64,000 bases of DNA from Pyrocephalus nanus (Eukaryota > Chordata > Aves > Passeriformes > Tyrannidae). The notes beneath the pieces are model-generated. The model was not told the origin of the DNA and did not search any database. It saw only the letters and a program-made list of their open reading frames with translations. Position 1 is the stretch's first letter. Each line of letters opens with the position of its first letter. Where the stretch lies: contig CM076269.1 in NCBI GenBank assembly GCA_038380795.1, positions 3,286,001-3,350,000 of the forward strand, written 5' to 3'. This document shows positions 27,388 to 39,085 of the stretch, in pieces. Position numbers and translations under genes: made by a program.

Positions 27388-29514
27388 ATTTTTGCCGTTG
27401 CTGCTGTAGTCCATGGAGGGAATTAGAGCTTTCAGTGCCCAAAAAATTCCTGTTGTGCGTAGATTTTGCTCGCTCTAACCTAGTGCCTACCTTCTGAAAG
27501 TCCCTGAAAGCAAGAAAGAAAAACTGGTTTAGATGGTATGCACTTAAAAGCAGATTCATAGCCTGTTCTAATGTGCGTTGAAGGCACTACTAGCTCTGCT
27601 TGAATAAAACCAAGTGCTGACAAACTCATTTTCTGGAATAAGAGAATCCAGGCATTGGGTGAAATAGGGATGTGGCTATTACTGAGGAGCTCCGTGTGCA
27701 GACAAGTTAGCACAGCTAACAAGGGCTGAAAGGAGACATGACTGAGCCTCATAATTAGACCTAGATTAGACTTTTGCCTGAGGGGAAGGCAAGGCAAGAG
27801 CAGCTCTGAACTCCCAACGTCCCCTGTAGTGTTTGAACATGGAGGCATCCCTGGCCCTCCCGGTGAAGTCAGCAGAGCCAAGCCGGGCTGGAACCCAGCC
27901 CCGTTATCTCTGCAGGAGTTGTTGCTGGCAGGGCAGGCGTGGGCTTGTTCTGGGCTGTGCTCTGCGGTGTGACCAGCTCAGGTTTTCTCCGAAGCCGCTC
28001 TTTTCCAGGAGGGTTTTGGGGGGCTGCCAGAGCCACACCATACGAGGGAGATCTGAAGTAGCTGAGGTTCCCCATCTCTTGTGATGGTACAGGCACCTGA
28101 GGCCCTTGGACCACCTCTGGAGAAGGTGCTTGTCCTCCCCATGAGCTGACCTTGTCCCAGTGCATGTCCCCTGAACCACTCCAGAACATGAGGTGAACTC
28201 TGGTGTCTGAGGTGTCACCAGAGACCGGCTGTCAGATTTCCCCTGGCGTCTCATCACACACCGCCGTGACCTTGGACTGCTGCTCCTAAACACCACTGCT
28301 GCCTCCACATTTGACTGACGAGGGATCAAGCAAGTCCTTGCTGCCTGTGTGTTTTGGTAGATGCAGGCATGCCAGTGCTGCTTGTTGGAGTTTTGGTGGT
28401 TTCAAGCTCCAGGCATCCACGAAAACTGGGCTGTACCAGTACCAGTGCTAGCCCAGGGAACCTGCTGTGTGTCTCTGGCTCCAAAGGACGCATTATATCT
28501 CTACTGTTGTCATTTGCCACGATAGTTTTGGGGCTTGTGTGCAGTTAAGAGGGAGAAGAACACATGAGCCTTGCTTGCCTGCGTGTGCTTGTCTGAGCCC
28601 AGCTCGGTGTGGGGTCGGGGTGCTGAGGGTCATCAAGTGCCCAGCACTCTCAACTGGGCTCCGTAATGGTTTGGACTTGCAGGGGGTGGATGGTATGGGA
28701 GCAGCACCTTAATGTAACTTCAGGGTCTAGAAAAGGCTTGAGCTAAGAGTTCTAGTTGAGCAGAGGTAGCTCTGCTGCTGGGTGTTTGTAATCAGCTTCT
28801 CCGTTGTACTCAGTGAAGTCGAGGTTAGATGGTGTAATTCCTGCTGGTCTGTGACTCATCACAAGCTGCTAATTTTGATTGAACAGTCACTTCAGTGCAG
28901 CAGGCGCTGTGTACCTGTGGATCAGGCACTGTGAAGCACTCTCTGATCTCTCTGGTGTCTGTGGGCCAAGGATCACTGCAGGCAGGAAGAGATGTCTTGC
29001 TGGTCTCAGGTTCTGGTTGTGTGTGCTAAGCCTCCACACACAGACTTTGGAGGGAGTTTAACTGGGTGATACTTAGCTCAGTGTGCATTCTTTGTAAAAT
29101 CTTGTACAAACCAGAAGAGATTGTCAATGGTAATCATGGTGATTAGATTAGATCACTTCAGGGTTTCAGCCTTGCCAGAGTAAACATCTGCTTTCAATAC
29201 CCTAAATAGCAAGGTGCTGCTCTTTAGGCAAACTTGGCCTCCATCCAGGGGACTACCATTGTTTACTGCTTTTCCTATGTATCTTCCTTTGCTTTTCAGT
29301 CCTATACCGTGTTGTACTTCTGTGTGTACCCTTCTTTTGTGTCTTTTCAGCCATGTAGGAGTATTCATTGTGGTTGCTCAGTACTGAGTGCTTCTGTTGC
29401 TTGCTATTGAATGCTGGTGCTGCTGTCTTCCAGTTAAGCTCCATGTACCTTTTGTCTTTGAAAATCAATGGAGAGCAAATATTAAAAGAACTAGTTTTCG
29501 TGATACCTTTCATT

Positions 29515-29530
29515 AAAAAAAAAAAAAAAA
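29515..29530. repeat. Poly-A tract, 16 bases
   Basis: Uninterrupted A run followed closely by a second shorter A run. Confidence 0.9.
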
Positions 29531-30844
29531 GAATAAAAAAAATTCCATTTAAGTTTGCTCATGATGAGAGAGGTTTCTCAGGAGGCCAGTCTGGGACACA
29601 AAATACAGTTTGTGCTTTTAATAAACATCGGGAACCCTTTTTCCTGTAGAAAATCTTGGATGCTTCATAGTCACTGTCATTTTAAACAATATTCCCAGGC
29701 ATTTTTTTTTTTGTGTTCAGCAGATGTTGCCTTGTGCTACAGAGTCTTGATTTGCAACCAAGTCAAGGGTCTTGGAAATTCTCTTGAGATCTTGGGGAGA
29801 AATATGTAAGATTAGCCCACCACAGGCTGTGGTTGTGCTGCAGGTGTGGCAGTACAGGTAGAAGGAAGCACCTGAGGTGGCCTATCACTAGTACCTTCCA
29901 GTGAAGAGTGAGGGATACGGTTCCAGATGTGCAGTGATAGCGAGAAAAATCAGATTGCAGCGAGTTCAGACTCCTCTGGGACTGGGGAAGATGCTGAGGT
30001 CTTGTTTGTTTAAACACTGCAGTGAGCTGTAAGCCTTGCAGAGTTGGGTTTGACGAAGAAGAAGGTTTGCTTAAGTTCCCTTAAAACGGGGAAAAAAAGA
30101 AACGTAGTGGAAAATAATTGAGTTTCTGGTGCTTTAAAAGCTTCTTAATGTTCTTCAAGTTCTTTTTTTTTTCAGCGAAAAGTATGTCCTTTTCATTGCA
30201 GTTCAGGCTTAGCAGAGTACAGTACATCTTGCCACAGAATGAATAAATGAGCTCAGTTCTGCAGCTGCTATTGAATGACGATGTTGGAGCATGCCTTGGC
30301 TTATCAGTGAAGGCTGCCTAATGTATTCCACCCAGCCTACCTGAGCGTGCTCTGCAGCAGCAGCAAACCCAATTAACTGTTTTGGTACCTGCTGTATGAA
30401 TGGGTTTTTAGCATTTACAGGGGTGCTTCGTTTTGAGGTGTTAGAGTTAGGCGTGCCAGAGCGTGCCCTGGCCATTTTTTGTGCACCACTGTTGCTCTCT
30501 ACAGCCCAGGAAATGCTCCAGGAGCTTTCCACGGCGCACTCTGGCCAGGCCGCTCACGAGCGGAGTGCGGCTCGTTAGCTTCACACGTTCATTGGTTTCT
30601 AAAAGCCTTCTGAATCAGATTTGGGGGCATGAGGGAAGAGATTTACAGTCAATCCTACCAGTGTGACAGAATGTTCCTAGCCCCCCAAAAAAAAAAAAAA
30701 AGAAAGGATAAAATGAGCCTCTCTGGACTCTTTCTAAGGGGTTTTATTGTTTGGTTGTTGTGTTTCAAGATGCCTCGAACTATGTGGCTTTGTGTTTGTC
30801 TGTTATCTTCAACTCGGTCCTCCCACAAAAAGGCAAATACCTGC

Positions 30845-31010
30845 TTTTACTGAATTATTAACAACAATAGATGGAGCTTACGTATCAATGAAAATTATGG
30901 ACGTTTCCCAAGGCAATTGATTTAAATGGAGTTAAATTTAGTGGAAGCTTCTATTGGTGTAATGAATGCTCATTATAGAGCCTAATGTGCTCTAAGGGCT
31001 TGATAACCTT
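30845..31010. promoter_or_regulatory. Candidate regulatory block just upstream of the Ig2 exon
   Basis: AT-rich non-repetitive sequence with ATTAT, caattgatttaaatgg and GTAATGAAT words, ending about 130 bases before the exon acceptor. It could be a conserved intronic splicing or enhancer element. Confidence 0.2.
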
Positions 31011-31136
31011 CTCAGTAGGGAAGTCAGGCTGCTGTTTTCCAGCAGAGGCACAGATGCCGTGCCGTGGCACTGCTGTCACTTGCAACTGCGCCCCGGTTGC
31101 TCCTCTTTAACCTTGTGTGTTTTTCCCCTCCTGCAG

Positions 31137-31325
31137 AAGACCACCTCCCAGCTGGCTTCCCAACCATTGACATGGGCCCTCAGCTGAAGGTGGTGGAGAA
31201 GGCCCGCACGGCCACGATGCTCTGTGCCGCCAGTGGCAACCCTGATCCCGAAATCTCCTGGTTTAAGGACTTCCTGCCCGTCGACACTGCGACCAGCAAC
31301 GGACGGATCAAGCAGCTCCGCTCGG
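31137..31325 (+). CDS. PTPRF: PTPRF coding exon: Ig1-Ig2 junction and N-terminal part of Ig2
   Basis: This 189-nt exon has a pyrimidine-rich acceptor (cccctcctgcag) and the donor TCGG|gtaagg. It begins in phase 1, its first codon being completed by the last base of the upstream exon, and ends in phase 1 after CTC CGC TCG G. It codes 63 residues, starting EDHLPAGFP and ending NGRIKQLRS plus the first base of a glycine codon. Visible Ig landmarks are the first intradomain cysteine in TATMLCAAS and the core tryptophan in ISWFKDFLP. The second cysteine of Ig2 is in the exon at 46451, so the domain is split across an intron of about 15 kb. In the LAR family, Ig1-Ig2 form a compact V-shaped unit that binds heparan or chondroitin sulphate (mainly through Ig1) and synaptic ligands. 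No frame disruption is seen. The split point is the meA microexon site. Confidence 0.97.
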
Positions 31326-32479
31326 GTAAGGTGGCAAAGCAAGTAAGCCTTCCCAGCCTCCCTCCTCACTCTTCCTCCCCTCTCTCTTTACACGCTGCTG
31401 TTATTTTTATTTCCCTGAAATGGCGATTCTGAACCCAGATGTCAGTGTGCTTTGAGCTTGTTTCTTTTACGATGTGAGAACGGTTTTTGGAGCTGATCCT
31501 CTCTGGAAGGGTATCGTGGCTTCTTAAAAGGAGACACTAGAGTGGACATGCCTTTTGGAGCATCACCTGGATTTCTTCTTCGGTAGACCGTCTTGACATT
31601 ACCCCAAATCCTTGGTAGGCTCAGAGATTTCACTACCAACTCAGTGGGTCTCAGGTATTTTTAACAGGAAAACAGTGCAAATCAGGATAATGAGATATTG
31701 GTTGAGATTTTACAGTCAGTGGTCATAGGCAACTTCACTCCTTACACAGACTCTGCAAGACAGTGCTCTGCTTTCTGTTGGGCTCATTATCATCCTTGCT
31801 ATGGGACACCACGAGAATAAAGAAAAATCCAAAAAGCAGCAATTCTCTGAATTTCAAAGGAAGGTGGACACAGTTTTGAAATACACCATTTCTTTTAAAT
31901 TCTTTGGTTTGACAAGCCACATATTACCTTTTGAAATACAGACAGTTAGTTCTGGTGGGTGGCTAAGAATGCACTCATTTTAGCAAGGAACCCTTGTTCT
32001 TCTGCTGGACTGTTCAGTCTCCCAGGACTGTGAGGCCCATTAGAGAATTAAAGAAAATAAAACATTGCTTTATTCACTGGTGAAGTGGAGCTCCCCAGCA
32101 TGAATTAGAGTGGCTATTTAACAATCCACAGCACCACTACACAGCAGCTTTAGTCTGGGGGGAAAAAAGGCCCCCAGTACCCTACAGAAAGTACAGAGGG
32201 GAAAAGAGCTGGAACAGCTTTGGTCAAAAAAGAGACAGACTGCCTTGCCTGGCCACGATGTATCTCTGGGCACTCTAAAGTCGTTGGTTATGAGTGCTGC
32301 TGCCAGGAATCCACCATCTTCTTCCTAGCAAGGTGAATGTCTTGACACATCTCCCCGTAGCCGGAGCCCTCTGCTTACATCTGATGATGCTTGGATGGTA
32401 AGAAGTAGGTTTGTACTTGGGGGAGTGGGTAATGAGACATCACTCTCATCAAAAATAGAACCCAGCCTGACACTCCTGA

Positions 32480-32690
32480 TCCCACCTTGATGTACCAGTG
32501 AGTGCTAATTATACTAATGCATTTATAGCTTATGAAATTTCCCAGTGACCTTTAGCTTATCTCCCCCACAACATGGTTTAATCTTGATCTGTTTGTGCTG
32601 AAAGAAAATATCACACTTGTTAATTATTCTGAGAAGCTTTAGGAAGCAGCAATAGGAGAGCGCACATGGGTGTGTTTCACTTCATAGCTG
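32480..32690. promoter_or_regulatory. Candidate AT-rich regulatory block
   Basis: Contains gctaattatactaatgc, TTAATTATT and GTGACCTTTAGCTT in non-repetitive sequence. The motif content suggests homeodomain and nuclear-receptor half sites. No direct evidence of function. Confidence 0.2.
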
Positions 32691-33349
32691 ACTAAATCAG
32701 CATCAGAAATTACCATAAATGAGCAGCAAGGCAGCCTCTGATGCACTCGCTGTGTGTTCTCCAGCCTCCTTTTCACAGGCACTTGGCTGCCTCTCTACCA
32801 GCTGCTTCGCAAGTAGTGAGACAGAAAGTTTAAAAACAAACTAGTAAACCCTGTCACAGGGTCCAGGGTTGGATTCCTATTCGCTGTTCTCGAGCAACAT
32901 CTCAATTGAATATTTCACCTGGGATTCAAACTCCAGAGCTGGCTGCTTGCTGAAGACACAGTAATTACCAAGGGAGGTGTCAAGGGAACCTTTTAGAAAT
33001 CAATGAGCAGCACACATCCTCAGACTCACAAAAGGAATTGATTAGCTCTCTAATGCAGTAAGGGGAGGTTTCCGCAGTTCAGTGCAGGAGACTTCCAAAT
33101 GTGAGTTGGAGGTTTTGTTTTCAGGGACCTGATGATAACAACGCCAAGATTCGCCAGGGCTTTGCTCCGCCCTGTCATGAGGGAAGAGCACAAAGTCAAC
33201 ATCTTCTCGTGGGCCAGAGGTTCAACCCTTGCTTGCATTTGTGGCTTTTTCCTGTATTTGTAGTGGACATAAAGTGGGGCCTGCTCTTTGAAGTACCCGA
33301 GTCCCACTTACGTGACTGCAGTCATCCTGTGTGAGCTCACTGTGATGGG

Positions 33350-33750
33350 TTGGGTGGTTTCTGATTCATTCTGCAAGGTGCTAATTGAGCTCTGCAGCAT
33401 AGTGGGGCAGAGTTGTTGTTTTTCAAAGAAAAGAGTATTTAAATAGATACCTCATTAAATGGGAGAGTTTAATAGTTTGCAAAGTCTCTGCTCCATTAAG
33501 ATCATATCTTACAGTCGGCCTGGCATATCTGCATGAATATCAGTTTACGCTATCTCAATCTAAATATACGCTCATTTAATTTCATTTAATTAAAACCCAA
33601 TAAAAGCCAGACAGATGTAATACAGTTAAAATAGCTCCAGCACATTGTGAGCCCAGTATTGTGTATATAGAGTGTCTGACCTTCAATGAGTACATAATAT
33701 ATTAGTATTCAGATGTACAAAATAAAGGTCCTGAAGGTCAAAGCAGCTTT
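33350..33750. promoter_or_regulatory. Candidate AT-rich enhancer/conserved non-coding block
   Basis: About 400 bases with many ATTA/TTAAT words, including catttaatttcatttaatt, a GCATGAATAT word, and two copies of the nuclear-receptor-like AAGGTC (ataaaggtcctgaaggtcaa) at its right end. Repeat-free and stop-rich in all frames. It is the strongest enhancer-like block in the window by eye. Confidence 0.3.
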
Positions 33751-36700
33751 AGAGTCCGACTTATAGAGGGGGTTGGAGGGATGAGTTTGTTTTTCAGGCT
33801 CCTGGTGTGGAATAAATAGCTACAGGTAAAGAAGCAGCATGTTTGGGAGAGGTGCTCTCTTCTGACACTCACAGTCACGTGGGCTGGCAGTGCTTTGGGG
33901 GCTGCAGGCAGGTCTTTGAACTTGCATGCACTCAGATCATGGCCCTAAGGGAACTCTAAACATCAGTTTTTAGAGTTCTGTTCATCTGTCAAGGTACTAG
34001 AGTTTGTGGTTTAAGACATCCAAGCCGTCATCTTAGGCTGTTTTAACCCCAGAGGACTGGTGTCTTTGTCAGGAGCAAATGCACAGTTTATAAATCCATC
34101 CCTCATTTACTAATTATATCTGTATGCGTGTGTATGCATTTTTTTTTTTTATTGTACCTTCTGACAGTTAGCATAGCTCTTTAAATTCAGAGGGCTTTTT
34201 TTAACTCCTCCTCACCAATACATAGATCTTTCCTCCCAAGTAAAGCTTAATTCTTTTTAAAGTCCAGCCCTTGGGGAGTTTTGCCAATAAATGTTGGGTT
34301 TATAGTTCTAGAGATGGGAGCACAAATAAATACAGGGTTTCATCTCTGTTATCACAGATCAAGGCAGAAGCAAGGTCTCTGACTCATGCTGGTTGTAGCC
34401 AAATTCTCCCTTGCTCATCTTGCTGATGCTTCCCACCTCTTGTGGAGAGGTTGCTTTTCTGCAAGTGCAGTGACTCAGGACAACTCCCTGTTCTCCCTGA
34501 GGGTGACACATGATCTAAGGCCAGCTCTGGGCTGGGAAATCTCCCCAGCATGCTAACACATTCAAAACCTGTTTGGCTGAACTGATTTTATAACTGTTGA
34601 GACATGGTAGTATTGCAGGTGATACACCATATGAGTTCTGGCAGCAGAGGGTCAGTGCTGCACCTCTAACCACGTTTTAAAATCAGTTAATGATGTGGTG
34701 GAAACTCTCCCAGTATAGATCAGATGTGCTGGTGCTTCACAGTTCCTCTGTGAAGATTCTTGGATCACGAGCTCCTGGGGACTTCAAAGCAACTCAAATG
34801 GAATTCGTACTCTCAGAGCTCTTGAATGTGTCCAGTGAGTTTCATAGGTGAAGAACTGCTCTTCCACCTTGCTCTTCAGAAAACTTATGAGCAAAATGTC
34901 AAATCAGAGTAACTATTCTGACTGTTAACATACAGATGCCTTTGCCACGTAAGGAAACACCGAAAATTCAGGAAGCATTACCTTGCATTTAATAAAGAAC
35001 TTGGTGTTACAAAAAGGATCATTCTCCTTTAATCACCATCAATTAACCGAGTTAAGGAACCGTGCCCTAGACCCTAGTGTGGCTTTCAGGCAATTAACTG
35101 CAAGGAAAGTATGAAGAGAGTGGTGCTTTCACTTCTGTGCTAGGAAGTAGCTGAAAGCACTGTCAGAGTTCTCTGGGATTCAGTGTAGCACTGCCCCTGG
35201 TGCTCAGCTGCAGCCAGCAAGAGCCTTGGTTTCTCTGTTGATGTTGCAGTGATTTTTTTTTTTTGGTGGTTTAGGTTCCTGCAAGGAAGTGGTATGTTGG
35301 TAAGTCTGTGGTAAGTTTGTCATCAGAGTGAAGTCCCTTCTTCAACCTCCCCACCCTGGGAAATACTGATGCAAATAACCCTGTGGGGTTTCCTGTGTAT
35401 CATCTTCTGGATTGCCTTGCTTTGGGTGCCTGAGTGTGCTTCCAGTACCCAGAGGATGTCAGGGTCAGTGCTCATTCCTGGCTGAGGTGAATGTACGGGG
35501 TGTTAACTCTGTGTCTGTTATCATGAAGGCGAAATAAACTTCCTTATGAGTGTTTTCAGACATTTCAAACACAAGGAATTGGGTTTGAAGTTTGATCTTG
35601 GGCTGCCCTTTGCATAAGGCAGCCTGGTGGTCACAGGGCACAAGCTGGCATCAGTAACCAGTTTGAGTGATGGCACCTCCATCACTTGATGGACTCTCTT
35701 ATGTTGGCACTCTGTGCTGTTATTTTGTACCTCTGAGGGACACCCCGAAAGGACAAAAGCCAGAGATGGATTCTCATATGCTGGGAAGGACATTCCTTCT
35801 GGATGAGGAAATTTGGGGTGCACCAGAAAAGCCTTGTGCACTCTCTGTAATGGTGTCCTCTGAGTGAAGAGGGAATGTCTTAACTTTGCCAAGGTGAGAG
35901 AGGCCCTGAACAAACACTGCACTAAATACAGCGAGCGTCTGTGTTGCTCCCACAGGGGTTGGCTTACATTTGGTAAGCCAGGAAGTTTGGGATTCAGCAC
36001 GTGAAAAAGTGAGCTGGCCACACTTAACATTTTGGGAAATCTGCTTCTAGAGCTCTGTGTAGACAATTGTGTACTAGAGAAAAGGTTTGGCCTCTACAGG
36101 GAGCAGATTTGAAGATTTGCTGCAAATCTTTTCTGTTTTGGGACAGAGCAACAAACCCTATTTCAGCCAGATGAGAGAGATAAGGAAGTCCTGTTTTCTG
36201 CCCCTTGGGCTTGTGCTCAAAGTCATTGCACTGTTCCCAGGGGAGGTGACACACTGTGGGATGCTTTTCTTAACTCTGAAAATCGTGGAAGGGACGGGGC
36301 GGGGGACACACAATACCCCAGAGGGGGAAGGCCCTAGACCAAAGAGAACAAAAATAATCACTTGGCAAACTTTCCAAAGAGGCAAAGAGAAATAACCCTG
36401 TTTTCCATGGCTGTGCTATTTCATGCAAGTATCTCTGGGTATAACTGTTCTGTCAAGGATAGCAGTAGTTACTAAGATAGATAAGCAAGCAGCAGATTTA
36501 TTATTGTGAGAGTGAGATTACCCACAACTTCAGTCACTGAAAGATTTTTCCTGATGCTTCAGTCATCTGTGGATAAGAAAACGTCAGAAAATATAACAAG
36601 GCATAAAGTTAAAACGGGGTAATGTCATCTTGGCAGAGAAAAATGCTAAAATGAGTAGTTTGAATTGCTGTTCCTGTTTCAAAAAAGGACTCTGCCTAAA

Positions 36701-36986
36701 GGAAGGGTAGTTAGGAAAGAAAAAGGAATAAGTATAAATATTGTAATTACTTTTTAAGAGGCAAGTTAAATGTGCTTAAAATATGCCTTCTTTGTATTTA
36801 CAGAAATTCTTTTCTGTCTTTCTTTGCCATTGGGTGATCATTGTTGTGGATAATGGAATGAGCTGTAAATCTGAGATACACGACACTCTTATATGCATAC
36901 TGGTATTTATTAATCAATACACTGAACATGATTTGACACACTGTGTCCTGTTTAACCCTGTTTTTCTGTCTGTTTAAACTCCTCAG

Positions 36987-36995
36987 TTTTCTTTG
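36987..36995 (+). CDS. PTPRF: Candidate 9-nt microexon coding VFF (possible second meA cassette)
   Basis: Nine bases (TTTTCTTTG) lie between the acceptor tttttctgtctgtttaaact-cctcag and the consensus donor gtaagtgc. In the phase required by the flanking exons they read G|TT TTC TTT G, inserting Val-Phe-Phe. Spliced to the 18-nt microexon this would give RS-VFF-GGTPIR-GALQIE. The length (9 nt), phase and order (upstream of the GGTPIR exon) match the three-residue ESI half of PTPRD meA, although the residues differ. A TGCATG (Rbfox-type) element occurs at 37071-37076, 76 nt downstream. I see no TGC just upstream of the acceptor. Doubts: the insert is hydrophobic and unlike ESI, and I know no transcript evidence. 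A chance pairing of splice sites is possible. Confidence 0.5.
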
Positions 36996-37070
36996 GTAAG
37001 TGCTTGGTATTCAGATCCTACAAATCTGCATAAAACCAACACATACCATGAACTGCCTACAGATTCAATC

Positions 37071-37076
37071 TGCATG
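37071..37076 (+). promoter_or_regulatory. TGCATG (Rbfox-type) element downstream of the VFF candidate
   Basis: UGCAUG in the transcript lies 76 nt after the 9-nt candidate exon. Rbfox proteins bound downstream of a cassette exon generally promote its inclusion (established). Use here is inferred from position only. Confidence 0.5.
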
Positions 37077-38165
37077 AATCTCTCCCTTATACTAACAGCC
37101 TTCATATGTGCAAATTAAGACCAAGGGGACAAAAGTGGGGATTAGAAGGGTTCCCTGCAAATTTACCCAGCTGGAGCTTCTCCATCATGCTTTGGTATTG
37201 ATTGTGCACCGAACTCAAGACAGTGACCAGTGGATCCTGCACTTGCTAAATACACTGACCTCATAAAAATGAACCTTTATAGATTGTTGCAGCAGGATAA
37301 TTTAATCTCACTCCCAGAGAAGCCCTCCTTATAAGATACTCTTCATTACAGCATGTAAAATTATCTTCAGTGCCTTATAAAGAGGGTAGGGATTCCTTTC
37401 TCCAGCTAACATCCAAATTAGGCAGGAACAGCAGAGGTCTGGCTAGCATGCCACTGCTGCCTTACCAGAAACTACTTCATTTCGAAATATTTCTGTATGG
37501 AAAGTTAATTCTGCGTGACACCAATTTCTTTGCCGGAGGGAACTTGATGCAAGGGTTATGGGAATGTGGAGAATGATTCAAAACTGATTTATTACACTCT
37601 CCCCTTAGTTTAATGTCTTTAAGTGAGCGGATTTTGTCCCACTGGTCATTCTAACCTCGGAGCAAAATTGCACTTAGTGCCCGCAGCCATGCGCTTTCCA
37701 CCCCTCCTGCCCAGCACACTCCACGGTCACACAGCCCCCAGGACACACCCTCCTTGCTCTGGATGGGGAATGAAGGGGCACTGCACCATCCTCCCCGAGT
37801 GTCCTCCATCTCAGCTGCTTGAACAGGGGTGTGGGTGAATGCAAGTGGCGAGGGCAGCCACCAGTGCCACCTGGGCAGCTTAGTTCTGCCCCTGATCGTG
37901 AGGGTGGGGCTTCAAGGGCAGGATGCAGGGCTGGATGCTGCACTCCTGGAAGCGATGAGCTTTACTAACCCCCTGAGAGTGTCACTCTGACTTTTATTGC
38001 GCATCAGTTTCTTTTTGTTTATTCCTGTCGCGCTAATACAAGTTCTAGCTTTAAAAAAAAAAAAAACAAACAAAACTTTCTGCTTTTTTGGTTATGATTT
38101 TCTTCCTTTCCTCTTTGTACTAATGCTTCTCTCTAATCTTATTTGCATTCAAATTACCTCACCAG

Positions 38166-38183
38166 GTGGTACACCGATCAGAG
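38166..38183 (+). CDS. PTPRF: 18-nt microexon coding GGTPIR (meA-type insert in Ig2)
   Basis: The segment is bounded by the acceptor ...acctcaccag and the donor gtaaga. It starts in phase 1. Joined to the G ending the 189-nt exon it reads GGT GGT ACA CCG ATC AGA and leaves a G, which joins GA of the 111-nt exon to give glycine. The result is RS-GGTPIR-GALQIE. From established knowledge, GGTPIR is the six-residue part of the meA insert of PTPRD (ESI plus GGTPIR), in the same Ig2 loop. Upstream, TACTAAT at 38118-38124 and CTAAT at 38134 are good branch-point candidates within a pyrimidine-rich tract. A TGC at 38144-38146 sits about 20 nt upstream of the exon, where SRRM4/nSR100-dependent microexons often carry one. 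Skipping gives RSGALQIE, in frame, so it is probably a neuronal cassette. Confidence 0.92.
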
Positions 38184-38819
38184 GTAAGAATGCTGAAATG
38201 TGCCTCCAGTTGTCACGTCACTCCATCTCCTGTCTGCCTTGTCCCTTCTCCTCCGGTGTTTCTCATCTCCAGCTTTTACTCTCAGCCCTAACTCTGCCAG
38301 CGCTCTCGCTCATCTGCACTCTCCCACTGGTGTGTTTATTTTGGTTGGGTTTTTAGCGTGGTTTCTTGTGGACTCATCCATTGCAATTCTGCGCTGTTGA
38401 AAGGGGGTTATTCAACGGAAAGTTTGCAAAAGTTTGGAAAACGGTCCCAGGCCTCCACCACAGGAGAGCTGACGTCTCCTGCAGCTCCTGCAAGTCTCTG
38501 AGCTTCCCACACAGTAGTGGCCTCTGAGGTCTTGTGTCTTGGGGGTTTTATATGGATTGCTTTGGTGTAAGTGCATGGAGGTAACATTTTCACAAGAGAA
38601 CAGTCAAATTCTTCCCTGCTGCTGCTGGGCACTAAACTCTCATCAGAAGGAGAAAAATTCTTGAAAGGTTGCACAAATGTGACTCTGGGATCAGGAGCAC
38701 CTTTGTTTGTGTTCCTGATGTTTGTTTTTCAAGTGTACTAACCCTCTAATGTGGCGGCAGAGTGGAGGACCACTGCCCCAGACCCCCCTCTCTGAGCTGG
38801 ACGTGCCCATGTTGCTTTG

Positions 38820-39085
38820 CAGCGCAAAGATTTGTTTTAAATAGATGAATCAGATGGACATCTGGCTGTTTAAGCCTTCATTAATTAAACCCACCCCTGG
38901 TTTGACAGCCCAGCCCATCCTGGTGCACAGTCAGTCCCAGCTACTTTTCACAGCCCGTATGCACCAGTAATGACTTTCCAATTGGAGTGTTGTTTTTTTC
39001 TGGCCTAAACACTCAGAGCTGTCTCTTTAGATTAACTTTAGCATGTTAATCAGTGTTTTATAACCTAAGGCCCCTCTGAATTCTC
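38820..39085. promoter_or_regulatory. Candidate regulatory block downstream of the meA microexon
   Basis: Non-repetitive sequence with CATTAATTAAAC, CCAATTGGA and TTAGCATGTTAATC words, about 640-900 bases after the GGTPIR exon. It could act as an enhancer or a distal splicing element. Unproven. Confidence 0.2.

Larger units (their letters stand above)
1..31136 (+). other. PTPRF: PTPRF intron upstream of the Ig2 exon (partial, 3' part)
   Basis: At least 31 kb of intron lies upstream of the 189-nt exon. I found no sequence coding LAR Ig1 (no match to the TWMKKGKK or YECTATNSLG type motifs) and no other gene. Contents are a CR1 remnant near 22255-22500, short homopolymer and CT tracts, a 21-bp tandem duplication at 3424, GC-richer CpG-bearing stretches (about 13740-14560 and 25170-25530), and AT-rich candidate regulatory blocks (about 4430-4880, 23050-23215 and 30845-31010). 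All open frames here are short, overlap one another on both strands and show no recognisable domains. Confidence 0.85.

Noticed and set aside
1..31136. Possible Ig1-coding exon of PTPRF upstream of the Ig2 exon.
   Set aside because: No frame resembles the LAR Ig1 core, so that exon must lie left of the window.
31064..31432. 122-residue open frame from an ATG at 31064 as a start of the protein.
   Set aside because: It is the 189-nt exon read through into the intron on both sides. The acceptor at 31136 and the donor at 31326, together with family homology, define the real coding part.
35521..36066. 181-codon minus-strand open frame.
   Set aside because: No recognisable domain, no splice or promoter context, and composition like the surrounding intron. 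Most likely chance, although not formally excluded.
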